NCBI GenBank assembly: GCA_026770615.1
Contig: MU631407.1
Coordinates: 102,047-132,927, forward strand
Source of the DNA: Pavlovales sp. CCMP2436
Lineage: Eukaryota > Haptophyta > Pavlovophyceae > Pavlovales
DNA length: 30,881 bases
Reading direction: 5' to 3'
The translations under genes and the position numbers were made by a program. Below, one piece after another: positions 19,801 to 28,049 of this stretch (positions are counted from its first letter, which is position 1; each line of letters starts with the position of its first letter). The notes under the pieces were generated by a model, which had not been told where the DNA came from, made no database searches, and saw only the letters and a program-made list of their open reading frames with translations.

Positions 19801-22800
19801 GCTGCGGGCGCAAATCGTAGACAGCGACGGCCACATGCGCGCAGATGCGGCTCCCGAGTGGTCCACGCAGATCAAGTGGGACAGGTACACGAGCATCTCG
19901 TCCGAAGCGCCCGCCGCGCCATGGGACGGGGACGGTGACGCGGACCCAACTCCGTCGGGGGACAAGGAGCCTATGCGCCAATAGAGAACGGCCACACTCG
20001 TGGATTTCTTCGACGAATTTGAACAGCTGCCGGCGCGCAAGTTCGTTGAGCACAGACGGATCCTCTCGGAGCTCAAGCGCGGATCCAAGCAGCTCCACGA
20101 GCTACTTGCGCCAGGCTGGCTCATCCTAGACGTCGACTGGTCCGAGAACTACACCCTCGTCGGCCAACGCGAGATCCAGTCTGAGTACTGGACCACCAAG
20201 CGGTTCAGTCTGTTTATTGCAATCATGCGCTTCCTCTCCACGGCCGCGTGGATCGAGCGCTCGGGCCTCATCAAGGTGTGTGAGGAGGTAGGCGCCGCCA
20301 CGCGCCACCACCGCACGCCGCCGCCGCACGCCGCCGCCTCACGCCGCCGCCGCGCGCCGCCGTCGCGTGTCGCCAGGTAGATCGTGGCTGTCTGCTCTGA
20401 CTGCTACCCACCCTGCCGACCCCGAGGGCATGCATTTCGTCGAGTGGGACCCTGTGGCTGCCGGCAACGACCCCGACGCCCGCTTTGTCCTTAACTCGAC
20501 CGAGGTGCGCGCCGTCAACGTGAAGCTCAACGTGGTCCCGCCCGTTGGTCGGCCGCTTGTCGTCAGTCGGGCGCGCCGGTCGGGCGTGCAGCCGCGCGCG
20601 CCCGAGGCGCCGACGATCTGGGAGCTCCCCCGCAAAGCTCACGGCGAGATCCTCGCCACTCTGTGGTGATGGACGCTGCTTGTGAGCACCTTGCACGCGG
20701 CGCGAGTTCCGTCACGCACGTTGATTTAAGCTCCGCAGTAGTCGCATGTAATTTTAACACTTTTTCATATGTAATTTTAATAGTGCAAGTTAGTTAACGG
20801 GATTTGAGTATCTCGGAAAAAAGAAGTGGAAAGCCAATTTTTTAGTAATGTTCAGGAGATCCTGCCCACTTTTCGCGTTTGGCTTCGCGAATTAGGTTGA
20901 ATGGTCTTCCCCTGTCCGGGGGTGACCTGAGCCATAGCCTACACACCGGTTTATTTTTTTCGGACGTTGTTCAAAAGTTGGTATGTTGCCTTGTCAAGGT
21001 GTTAGCTGGGCTGTGTCCGAAGCGCAGATCGTGAATCAATGGCCTCCCGCGATCCTGAGCGGTCCACCGAGTCGTACTTTTAGCAGATTTTAAAAAATTG
21101 TACTTCATTTTTTAGTACTTAGCACAGAGCCAATAAGTGGGTACAGCTGGTGTGCGATGGGCCTGGGCGGCGCAATTGGCTTGTCCGGACCAGCAGGACT
21201 CGCACCGAGCTTTCGAGAAAGAACAGACTCCAAGGGCAGCGCGACAGCGCGGGCCCAGGCTGTCAGTCTTTTTAATATTGTTTAACTCATTCACTCGCAG
21301 ATTCTCGCAGCCTCACCAGGGCAAGCTCAGTCTTCGGGCTCGTGCCGGCCCACCATTATCCAGCGCAGCGCCAGCGCGCCAGGGAGGAGGCTGCTGCTTC
21401 TTCTTCTCGGGTAACCCAAAACCTGTTTGGGAATGGAGACGTGGCGGTCCCCTCGCGGCGTCATTTCGGCATAGACCCTCCCTTGGCTGTCAGCCATGGG
21501 CGGCCTAGCTGCTTCATCTCTTTGACCGGCAGAGCGCGTGCAATGCACCACTCCGCCTTTATCTGATTCTCTTAGTCTTCATCTCTTTAGTGTCCTACCT
21601 CTCTTTTGAATCTCGGTCGAGTCACCGTAGTGCGGGTAATTCTGCTATAAGTACGCTTGCCGTACTAATACATTTGTTCTGCAAGGCATATAGTGTTGTA
21701 CTTCAAGCTGGGCCGCATTACTCAGCTGCGGGCGCTGCTGTAGTAGGGGCTGACCTCTGCCAGGGCCCTACGCGTTCAGAGCATAGCTCACCTGCCCGCA
21801 CGCGCGGCCAGACTCGGCGATCGTGCGGTACGTCGAGCAACGTTTCGCCTTTGCTATCTCGCACTGCGCGACGCCGCACGCGTACACGGTCGCGCACAGC
21901 TCGAGCCGAGCGTCAACTGTGACAGAGCATCTTTATCGACGACTGCCAATGGTATATGTGAGCAGCAGAGGCTGAACTGAGGCGGGCGGATAGAGGGATG
22001 GAAGGGCGACACAGCCCTGGTGACTACGCGCCCATCACCAAGCCTTGTGCACCCCGCTGAGCACGACAACTCACGCGACAGCGCGCGAGACAGCGCGTTC
22101 CTGCTAAAAACGAAGAACTGCTAAAAATGAAGTCGAGACTGTTTTTTCTTATACTACTGGACTCGAGCGGAATAAATTATAAAACTACTACAGGGGATCG
22201 CGGGCAATAAGAAACCGTCTTATTAAGAAACTGAGCCTCTTTTTTTTGCATTGTTAGTATGTAATTTAAGCAACTTTAAGCATTGTTTGTATGAGTTTGC
22301 TAAGAAACTCAGCCTCAGCCTCAAAAAGCGCCGTTCTTATTGCCCGCGATCCCCTGTACTACTACGATGATGATGATGATGATGATGATGATAACTACTA
22401 GTATTACCATCCTTATTTTTTTCCATCTACGACTTACTTGAAGAAAAAAGGGGGCAGCAGACGGTGGGTGGCGGTTTCAGGTCGCGTGAACGCCCAGGCA
22501 AATTACCTAGGCGTTCACGCGCAAATTCATCTCATTATTACACGGGGGGGGTTGCACAAATGACCCCGGCGCGTGCAGACTGCACACGGTAACCTTGCGT
22601 CCGTGCGCAGTGGGGAGGGAGAGGTGGTGGGTTTAAATCCGAATTAGTGGCGCGATTCCGCACTGGGGAGGGGGAAAAGCTGTGGGCGGGACGAGGAGAT
22701 AGAAACTGTTCGCCCCTGCGGGTTATGTGTCGATAGAGCTCTGTTGTCGAATAGAGCCCTCCTCAACGGTCGGAGCCCATCTCGTGTGCCTCTCGTGTGC

Positions 22801-23147
22801 CTCTGGGGTTGACAACATACTAAAGGTAACTAACATTTCCGATCCTCAGCGTTCGGAAGCGAAAAGAAAGTCATGGTTCCCGAAGTGGTACACAAAAGTA
22901 AGTTGCATATTCGGGGATGGGGCGGCATACTAAAGGTAACTCGCCATTCCCTAATCTGCAACTGACTTTTGTGTACCACCTCGGGTTCGTGAGTTGATCC
23001 GGAGGATTTTCAACGGAATTTTTCGCAATTTCCCCCCTGACTGGCCACTAATTCGGATTTCGACCCTGGTGCTTTATGTACCGTGTTGGGCGCGGCCTCC
23101 TTGAAGGCGAGGCTCGCCGCGTCGGCCGCCTTGGCGTCCGCAGACAG
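16756..23147 (-). CDS. Alanyl-tRNA synthetase, C-terminal three exons (5' part not found)
   Basis: AlaRS charges tRNA-Ala with alanine. Visible here is the end of its C-Ala domain, in order of translation. Exon 23082-23147 encodes LSADAKAADAASLAFKEAAP then NT. Exon 16968-17111 encodes ALLLFAASKAALAVVALSSD, ALSAKEWMVDAIAP and AGGKGGGNAQRAQ. Exon 16756-16833 encodes GASRDATEMAKCVNAATAFA then TAKLS and TGA. All three joins are phase 0 with GT donors and AG acceptors. The KEW.....(G)GKGGG..AQ pattern and the closing helix A..FA..KL are hallmarks of eukaryotic AlaRS C-termini. The first intron (17112-23081, about 5.97 kb) is swollen by a DNA transposon, a MITE and an inverted-repeat element. I found no upstream AlaRS exons between 23147 and the eIF4A gene on the same strand. 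The gene is therefore truncated, or continues in exons I cannot recognise. An extra copy of the last exon is at 4281-4358. Confidence 0.83.
17607..20669 (+). pseudogene. Transposase-like gene of the 3.61-kb element, decayed
   Basis: The first ORF (ATG 17607, stop 18972-18974) has an N-terminal domain (LRWPEPLEVLVGTSVDDLLV), a Pro/Glu/Arg-rich linker, and a helical segment ending KLSAADVAKVHAFFYDNGAS. The sequence continues in another frame as RDRVRRRVGLNLWQVAQALV (about 18960-19090), then in a third frame as FKKLAPWNLRRIKCETCLCR with a Cys-rich TCEQYKCYHDAM. Each join needs a one-base indel. A likely intron is 19431-19726. The next part ends at an in-frame TAG (19982-19984), then continues LVDFFDEFEQLPARKF and LAPGWLILDVDWSENYTLVG, EIQSEYWTTKRFSLFIAIM. 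The LDVDWSENY motif followed by EIQS.YW....LF is typical of transposon proteins in which this Asp probably starts the DDE catalytic triad. After 20275 the reading breaks up in a GCC-rich stretch, and a last ORF (20367-20669) resumes with GMHFVEWDP. I could not place the other catalytic acids. This copy cannot make a full protein. Confidence 0.72.
19475..19620. repeat. G run and TTC-rich stretch inside the transposon intron
   Basis: A G homopolymer at about 19478-19496 and a TCTTCTTCGTCGTCG run near 19594-19620 lie within the presumed intron of the transposase gene. Confidence 0.7.
20944..22158. other. AlaRS intron sequence with weak ORFs
   Basis: Flanks the transposon on its right. Apart from a doubtful - strand ORF at 21327-21551 I see no gene. 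The GC-rich stretch 21700-22080 gives only Ser/Arg/Thr-rich shadow ORFs. Confidence 0.4.
21327..21551 (-). CDS. Doubtful hypothetical ORF
   Basis: Reads ADSQGRVYAEMTPRGDRHVS, then IPKQVLGYPRRRSSS, and ends in HEPED. The mixture of charged and aliphatic residues is more natural than on the other strand. I cannot name it. It lies in the AlaRS intron beside the transposon and may be a remnant of another mobile element. Confidence 0.22.
   Translation of the reverse strand: MVHCTRSAGQRDEAARPPMADSQGRVYAEMTPRGDRHVSIPKQVLGYPRRRSSSLLPGALALRWIMVGRHEPED
22191..22356 (+). mobile_element. 166-bp MITE, copy 3 (best preserved)
   Basis: Flanked by TA on both sides (22189-22190 and 22357-22358). The terminal inverted repeats are near perfect: CAGGGGATCGCGGGCAATAA and its complement at the right end. 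Direct internal words AAGAAACTGAGCCTC / AAGAAACTCAGCCTC follow the ends. Just to the left is the tail of an R2 repeat (22158-22188, GAGCGGAATAAATTATAA). An ATG triplet run follows at 22366-22392. Confidence 0.93.
22483..22521. repeat. Perfect 12-bp stem hairpin
   Basis: CGCGTGAACGCC at 22483-22494 and its complement at 22510-22521, with a 15-nt loop. No gene boundary adjoins it; it lies in the AlaRS intron. Confidence 0.8.
22635..23060. mobile_element. 426-bp element with 17-bp terminal inverted repeats
   Basis: AAATCCGAATTAGTGGC at 22635-22651 pairs perfectly with 23044-23060. Inside is a second inverted pair around GTGGTACACAAAAGT (about 22885-22901 and 22967-22981), and a direct pair CATACTAAAGGTAACT at 22817 and 22927. 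No target duplication is convincing. It ends about 21 bp from the splice donor of the AlaRS exon at 23082. Confidence 0.65.
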
Positions 23148-23149
23148 CT

Positions 23150-23700
23150 GGCGATAATGATTGATTCATTTTGTCAACAATAAATTAGAATTACCTTGTG
23201 TAAGGCTACTAATTCCTGACCGGATCATCTGAATCCGCGCACAGCTGGCTGTTATTATGATTTATTTCGTAATCAATAAATGATTCAGTCATAAATAAAT
23301 CATTCTAAATGATTTATTCAGTACCGAGTGAAGATATATATTAATGAATATATACATAGGCGGCTCAGCAGTGCTCCACAGGCATCCGCAGGAGGTGCTC
23401 ACTCACGGGCTTAGACGACATCAGAAACCAGTCGTATGAATGAATGTATAATGAATGAGAAATGAGTAGTTATTGAACTATCGAAGAACTTGCCGGGGTT
23501 GGGATTGAAAGTCAGAGTCCAGGTTGTCCGATAAAGATCTGAACGTAGCTTGGGGCGTTAGTTATACAATAAACCGATAAATAGTAGCTGGATAGAAAGT
23601 TAAATGACCCATCCTTGCCATCGCTGGACCTTCCCGTATGTTTTATTCCCGTATGTTTATTAGCTGCGTCCGGATTTTTATCGGACAGGGGTCGAGGTAG
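23150..23700. other. AT-rich non-coding DNA with local duplications
   Basis: A perfect hairpin AATAAATCATT / AATGATTTATT (23294-23304 and 23308-23318, 3-nt loop) is present. ACAGCTGGC followed by ATGATT-type DNA is repeated at about 23145-23190 and 23241-23285, which duplicates the AlaRS acceptor neighbourhood. No gene is seen. Confidence 0.55.
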
Positions 23701-23711
23701 GTTAGGGACTA

Positions 23712-23877
23712 CAGGGGGTCGCGGGCAATGAAAAATTGCAACGTTATGAAATCGAGCCTCATTTTTTGTGCCATTTTATAGTAGCTTAAGCACAATTTAA
23801 CCATTATTTGTATGTAATTTGCTAAGAAACTGAGCCTTCAGTCTCAGATTCGCCCTTCTTATTGCCCGCGACCCCTG
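23712..23877 (+). mobile_element. 166-bp MITE, copy 4
   Basis: Left end CAGGGGGTCGCGGGCAATGA after TA (23710-23711); right end TTCTTATTGCCCGCGACCCC then TG. The internal order matches the other copies. The right-hand TA is not intact (AGTA). It has exactly the same length as copies 2 and 3. Confidence 0.88.
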
Positions 23878-24005
23878 AGTAAATATCTAGAAGTACGTCA
23901 GGTCGCTGCGACCTCTCAGACCGGCTCGAATCTCAGCAGACAGGCAGGCCTACTACCGCCAGCAGCCACAATTTATATCCCCCGATGTAATTACCAGAGC
24001 ATGCG

Positions 24006-24062
24006 TTGGAGCGCTAAGATTGCAGCTTGATTTGTCACACCGCCAGCCAGAACCACCCTACA
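24006..24062 (-). repeat. Dispersed repeat R3, copy C
   Basis: Contains GAGCGCTAAGATTGCAGC, then CACCGCCAGCCAGAACC, the complement of the 14250 copy. It directly precedes the orphan exon below. Confidence 0.55.
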
Positions 24063-24078
24063 TTTGTTGTCGCAGACA

Positions 24079-24267
24079 CTGCAGGTTTTGCTGCCGGCGC
24101 TGCCGCTGCACGTTCTCTTTCAAGCCGCGAGCGAGTCTATCCCAGAGTTCATCACCAGGGTAATCAGTCCACTGGCGAACTGGGTAGGCAAACCCGGCAA
24201 ACACTCGAGATCGAGTGATGAGAACAGCAGTGGTGACGACGACGGGAAAAGAAACCGGCGGGCCTGA
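24079..24267 (+). CDS. Orphan terminal exon, unrecognised protein
   Basis: After a TTGTCGCAG acceptor (ends 24078) the sequence reads TLQVLLPALPLHVLFQAASE, SIPEFITRVISPLANWVGK, then an acidic/basic tail with SGDDDGKRNRRA and TGA. Hydrophobic periodicity followed by a charged tail looks like a genuine protein C-terminus. No upstream + strand exon was recognised within several kilobases; the R3 repeat lies directly before it. Family unknown. Confidence 0.4.
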   Translation: MQVLLPALPLHVLFQAASESIPEFITRVISPLANWVGKPGKHSRSSDENSSGDDDGKRNRRA

Positions 24268-24334
24268 CGCGGTGACGACAACTTTGGCGAGGACTCTGGC
24301 ACCTTCGGCAACTCAACGATATAATTTTTGTCAG

Positions 24335-24455
24335 TGATGGGCCTTCAGCGCACAAGCGCAGCTGGAGGTACCTGCGGGCACGGCGGATTCACTCGCGAGA
24401 GTGACTTCGTTATGAACCGACGATAACGGGTCTCGAGCGGAATAAATTATAACAA
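24335..24455 (+). repeat. Dispersed repeat R2, copy d (uninterrupted)
   Basis: Contains GGGCCTTCAGCGCACAAGCG, CAGCTGGAGGTACCTGCGGG, CACGGCGGATTCACTCGCGA and GAGCGGAATAAATTAT. This is the most complete copy and preserves the pre-insertion state of the site occupied by a MITE at 15989. Confidence 0.75.
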
Positions 24456-24700
24456 AAATATACATGCCGACTAAGGCACGCAGCAGGCAATGGGCGACGA
24501 AGCGCTCAGACCAGCACAACAGTCAGAACAGTCAGACGCCAGCTTGAACCCCTATCATAAATATAAAAAAAAAAATTATATATATATTACATATTAGTCC
24601 AAAGTAGCGACTATGTGCACCGCTAATACAGTTCGCAGATCTGGAATGTTTTTTTTGCTCGCTGCGGCGCGCTGCGGACGCGCCTTGGTCGTAGTAGTCC
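24456..24700. other. No gene recognised
   Basis: Contains an A run followed by TATATA DNA at about 24566-24590. No coding signal is seen. Confidence 0.45.
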
Positions 24701-24703
24701 TCG

Positions 24704-25180
24704 TCACCTGCCCCCTCCTCCTTGTCTCCGTCGCCGTCCTCGTCGTCGCCGCCTGCCTGCGCTGCTACGAGGTCGAGGAACGCGCATCGACTTGACCACG
24801 ACGGCCGCGCGCTCGTTTTTGCGTGGCTCGCCGTTCTGCTTCAGCGAGAAGGCCGACGTACCCGACGGGAGCGCAGCCGCCGCAGGCGCGGCAACGTTGG
24901 CAGCCGTCGCGCGCTTCCGGTTAGCTCTCATCTTGGCCATGCGCTGCTTGGACGTCTCCCGGTTGCGCACGGTGACGATGTCGGCCTCGACCTCGTTGTG
25001 CACGTTGTCAAGGTTGACGACAATATTGTCGACGGCGTCATCGTCGACGACCTCCTCGTCGAGCACTCTCGACGCATACTTGCCCATGCCAACGGCCTGG
25101 CGCGCCTGGCAAGCAGCGGCTAGCTCAAGCTGCCTGCTGCCACCCTTCTGCCTGCGCCCGAGCCCTTGGCGGCGTGGCAT
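24704..25180 (-). CDS. Hypothetical protein with a very basic C-terminus
   Basis: From ATG 25180 it encodes 158 residues: MPRRQGLGRRQKGGSRQLEL, an acidic segment LDEEVVDDDAVDNIVVNLDN, EVEADIVTVRNRETSKQRMA then KMRANRKRATAAN, and an Arg/Gly-rich end. The frame stays open upstream to about 25357 through a hydrophobic stretch (LGPLLLALGLLHAAASG), so the true start may be upstream or in another exon. The charge pattern is plausible for a nucleic-acid-associated protein, but I recognise no family. The + strand reading is Ser/Thr-rich and looks like a shadow. Confidence 0.38.
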   Translation of the reverse strand: MPRRQGLGRRQKGGSRQLELAAACQARQAVGMGKYASRVLDEEVVDDDAVDNIVVNLDNVHNEVEADIVTVRNRETSKQRMAKMRANRKRATAANVAAPAAAALPSGTSAFSLKQNGEPRKNERAAVVVKSMRVPRPRSSAGRRRRRGRRRRQGGGGR

Positions 25181-25439
25181 ACTCTGGTCGTAGGAGAAGG
25201 CCCCCTCGTGCGCACCGATGACGGCGAGTTTTGCGACCGAAGTTGGCCTGCTACACGCGCCGCTCGCCGCTGCGTGTAGGAGGCCCAGAGCGAGAAGCAA
25301 GGGGCCCAAACTGCTTACGCGCGGGGAAGCCTCTTGCGGCGTTACCACGGTCGGCACTGGGAAAGCTGAGAACTGTTATGGATCATATTTTTATTGCGGT
25401 GCACATCAGTCTTAGCGGGGAGGACGGTATCCGAGGGCT

Positions 25440-26087
25440 CGGGAGCTAGTCCCAGGTTTTTTTACCTGGGGGACCGCGAACGGGACCGGACGTTTTTTTA
25501 GATATTTACGCACATCGTCAAACATAAAATTATACGCCACAATTAAGACGCTTATTATCGACATTATTAATTATATTCATTGCAACTAGTTACCTTAAGT
25601 TTTGCAGGCTATATTGCCATTAGCAATTTAATCTATGACTATAACTAACTACTCTAGCATTAAAACGTTTTTTTTTTTTTTTTTTTTAGATAGTTATAAT
25701 CCCTTTTAATACAAATCATTATATTCATTTCGTCCGTTGATCATACTGTCAGAACTAAGTAATAATAATAACAGGCGCCAGTCGGGTTGTCGGCTCATCA
25801 CTATGCTGTGGTGTCTGTATTTATGATAAAAAAGTTCGCCGTGCCCTGAGCGACGGCATCGGCCCGTGGCCGAGGCCGGTAGGCGGTAGCACTGGCGTGC
25901 CTTGCTGGTCGAGAGTCTCCGTGGGAACTGGCTGCGCGGTATAGCTGCGCGCGCGCGGGCCGGATGCAGGGCCAGGGCCGCTGTTTTGTGCGGCGCGGCT
26001 TGGAGGACCTGGTCGGAGCGCTGTGAGAGCATCGGGCAGAGCTGTGCGGCTCGGGCGGGGGGCGTTGTGCGTGTGTGCGACTCTCAC
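25440..26087. other. Intergenic 3' flank of eIF4A
   Basis: An AT-rich stretch with a T run of about 18 at 25670-25687, then the GC-rich presumed 3' UTR of eIF4A. No independent gene is seen. Confidence 0.5.
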
Positions 26088-27788
26088 TTAGATCAGCTCC
26101 GCAACCTGAGCGGGCAGCGAGGACAGGGGCGGGGTGCGGGCCGCGTGAGCACGCAAGCGCGGGTGGCAGAGGTCGCGGAGGGGCGAGGCATAAAAAAGAA
26201 AAAAAAGAAGAAAAAAAAAGAGAGAGACTCACGTTCATAGGCATCTCCTCGATGTTGGTGTTGTAGAACTGCTCGATCTCGCGCAGCGTGCGCACGTCGT
26301 CCTGGGTCATGAAGTTGATGGCGACACCCTTGCGCCCGAAACGGCCGGAGCGACCGATGCGGTGGATGTAGTTCTCGCGGTTGGTGGGGAGGTCGTAGTT
26401 GATGACGAGAGACACCTGCTGCACGTCGATGCCACGGGCGAGCAGATCGGTGGTGATGAGCACGCGGCTTGAGCCCGAGCGGAACTCGCGCATGATGAGC
26501 TCGCGCTCTTTCTGGTCCATGTCGGCGTGCATGCTCGAGCACGTGAAGTCGCGCGAGTGCATGCGCTCGGTGAGCCATTCGACCTTCCGGCGCGTGTTGG
26601 TGAATATGATTGCTTGCGTGATGGTGAGCGTCTCGTACAGGTCGCAGAGCGTCTCGAGCTTCCAGTCCTCACGCTCGAGCATCACGAAGAACTGCGGCAA
26701 GCAAGGAGGGGGGGTCAGGTAGGTAAATCACACACAAGCCTCGGCGTTCCCATCGTAATATACAGCGGCACCGGGTATATTTAAACAACAACGGGCAGTG
26801 GCGCTGAGCTGGCTGCAGGCAAGCGAAGCAACCGGTCGGCCAGCCAGTCAGAATAGGCAGGAAGGCGGCTGGGCGCACCTGCTTGATGCCGTCGAGCGTG
26901 AGCTCGTCGCGCTTGACGAGGATGCGCACAGGGTCGCGCATGAACTTGCTGGTGAGCTCGAGCACCTCCTGCGGCATCGTGGCCGAGAAGAGGCCGACCT
27001 TGACGTCCTGCGGCAGCTTCTGGAAGACGTCGTAGATCTGGTCCTTAAAGCCGCGCGAGAGCATCTCGTCGGCCTCGTCGAGGACGAAGAACTTGATGCC
27101 CGATGGGTTGAGCGCGCGCCGGTTGATCATGTCGAAGACACGGCCCGGCGTGCCGACGACAACCTGCACGCCCGATTCGAGCCGGCCGATGTCGGCGCGC
27201 ACGTTAGTGCCACCGATGCACGCGTGGCACGAGACCCCCAGGTAGTCGCCGAGCGACATGACAACCTTGACGATCTGCGAAGCGAGCTCACGCGTGGGCG
27301 CGAGCAGCAGTGCCTGGCAGTACCTCGCGCCGACGTCAATGTTGTTCAGCACGGCGATCGTAAACGTAGCCGTCTTGCCAGTGCCGGACTGCGCCTGCGC
27401 GATCGTGTCGCGCGCGCCCATCAGGGGCACGATGGCGCGCTGCTGGATGGCAGAGGGCTTCTCGAAACCATAGGCGTAGATGCCACGGAGGAGGTCCTCC
27501 CTGCGCGCGCGCGGGCGGGGCGGTGGGGGAAACGGGGGCCAATCTTGTCAGCTCGTGCGCCTTCCACGCGTGCGCCACGAACAAGCGCGGCTCGAGGGCC
27601 GCCCCGGCCCAGATTCCCCGCAAAATACAGCATGCGTGCGCGCGCGCGCACCGGAGGCCCATGTCGTCGAAGTTGTCATAGACCTCGTGCCAGTTGGTCT
27701 CGATCATGTCGTCCTCGATGTTAACGGTGCCGCCCGGCCCGCTTCCCTCCTGCTCCTCCGGCTTGCGATCCTCATCGTTCTCTCCCAT
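26088..27788 (-). CDS. eIF4A: Eukaryotic translation initiation factor 4A (DEAD-box RNA helicase)
   Basis: eIF4A is the ATP-dependent RNA helicase of the eIF4F complex; it unwinds mRNA 5' UTRs in the cytoplasm. Four exons in coding order: 27652-27788, 26879-27500, 26233-26691 and 26088-26105. The introns have donors GTGCGC, GTGCGC and GTGAGT, and AG acceptors. The last exon encodes only VAELI and TAA. The predicted protein is 411 residues, close to the usual 400-415. All helicase motifs are present: [12 protein letters not shown] (Q motif), AQSGTGKT (I), PTRELA (Ia), GG and TPGR (Ib), DEAD (II), SAT (III), [13 protein letters not shown] (IV), ARGID (V) and [13 protein letters not shown] (VI), ending in [14 protein letters not shown]. 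An acidic start ([15 protein letters not shown]) precedes the core. The gene looks intact and is divergent from the FRAG1-like gene. Confidence 0.97.
26175..26230 (+). repeat. A/G-rich run in the last eIF4A intron
   Basis: AAAAAAGAAGAAAAAAAAAG-type DNA, which on the coding strand is a T/C-rich tract close to the GTGAGT donor at 26227-26232. Confidence 0.7.
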
Positions 27789-27911
27789 GCTCTGTTGGGG
27801 GGTTGCTGTGGGTTCGCGGGACTCCGTGGAGGTGTCGACGTGAGCCGGTAGAGTCTTGAAATGCTTTAAAAACCGATTTTTAAACATTTAAAATTTCCGA
27901 GCAAAGCGCTC

Positions 27912-27985
27912 TGTGATTCACCCGAGATTCCAGCGCTGAAAGATTCACCACCGACGACGATGAGAGCTATAAGCGGAATATATCA
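27912..27985 (+). repeat. Dispersed repeat R2, degenerate copy e
   Basis: GATTCACC, ACGACGATGAGAGCTATAAG and CGGAATATAT follow the order of the R2 family but with many changes. Confidence 0.4.
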
Positions 27986-28049
27986 CATTTATAGGCATGG
28001 TGGCGAACGTGATCCCAGGCAATGCGCGAGGTTGGTGCTCGTTCGTCAC

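Larger units (their letters stand above)
17330..20939 (+). mobile_element. 3.61-kb DNA transposon with 28-bp terminal inverted repeats
   Basis: The left end 17330-17357 and right end 20912-20939 are reverse complements with two mismatches (core GGCTCAGGTCACCCCCGGAC). A second inverted block, GAAGACCATTCAACC, lies just inside (17371-17385 and 20895-20909); the left end has about 12 extra bases between the blocks. A TACA duplication flanks the element. It encodes one + strand transposase-like gene and sits in an AlaRS intron in the opposite orientation. I cannot assign it to a named superfamily: the 4-bp TACA duplication and the GGC termini do not match any I can name with confidence. Confidence 0.88.
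17326..20943. repeat. 4-bp target-site duplication TACA flanking the transposon
   Basis: TACA at 17326-17329 and again at 20940-20943, immediately outside the terminal inverted repeats. Confidence 0.65.

Noticed and set aside
911..20670. In-frame TAG/TGA codons as evidence of a variant genetic code
   Set aside because: eIF4A and the FRAG1-like gene end normally at TAA and TGA and contain no internal TAG or TGA. The other stops co-occur with frameshifts, which points to decay or errors.
13245..22356. Link between the 166-bp tandem unit and the 166-bp MITE
   Set aside because: The lengths coincide but the sequences are unrelated: one is GC-rich with CGCGCG words, the other AT-rich with CAGGGG ends.
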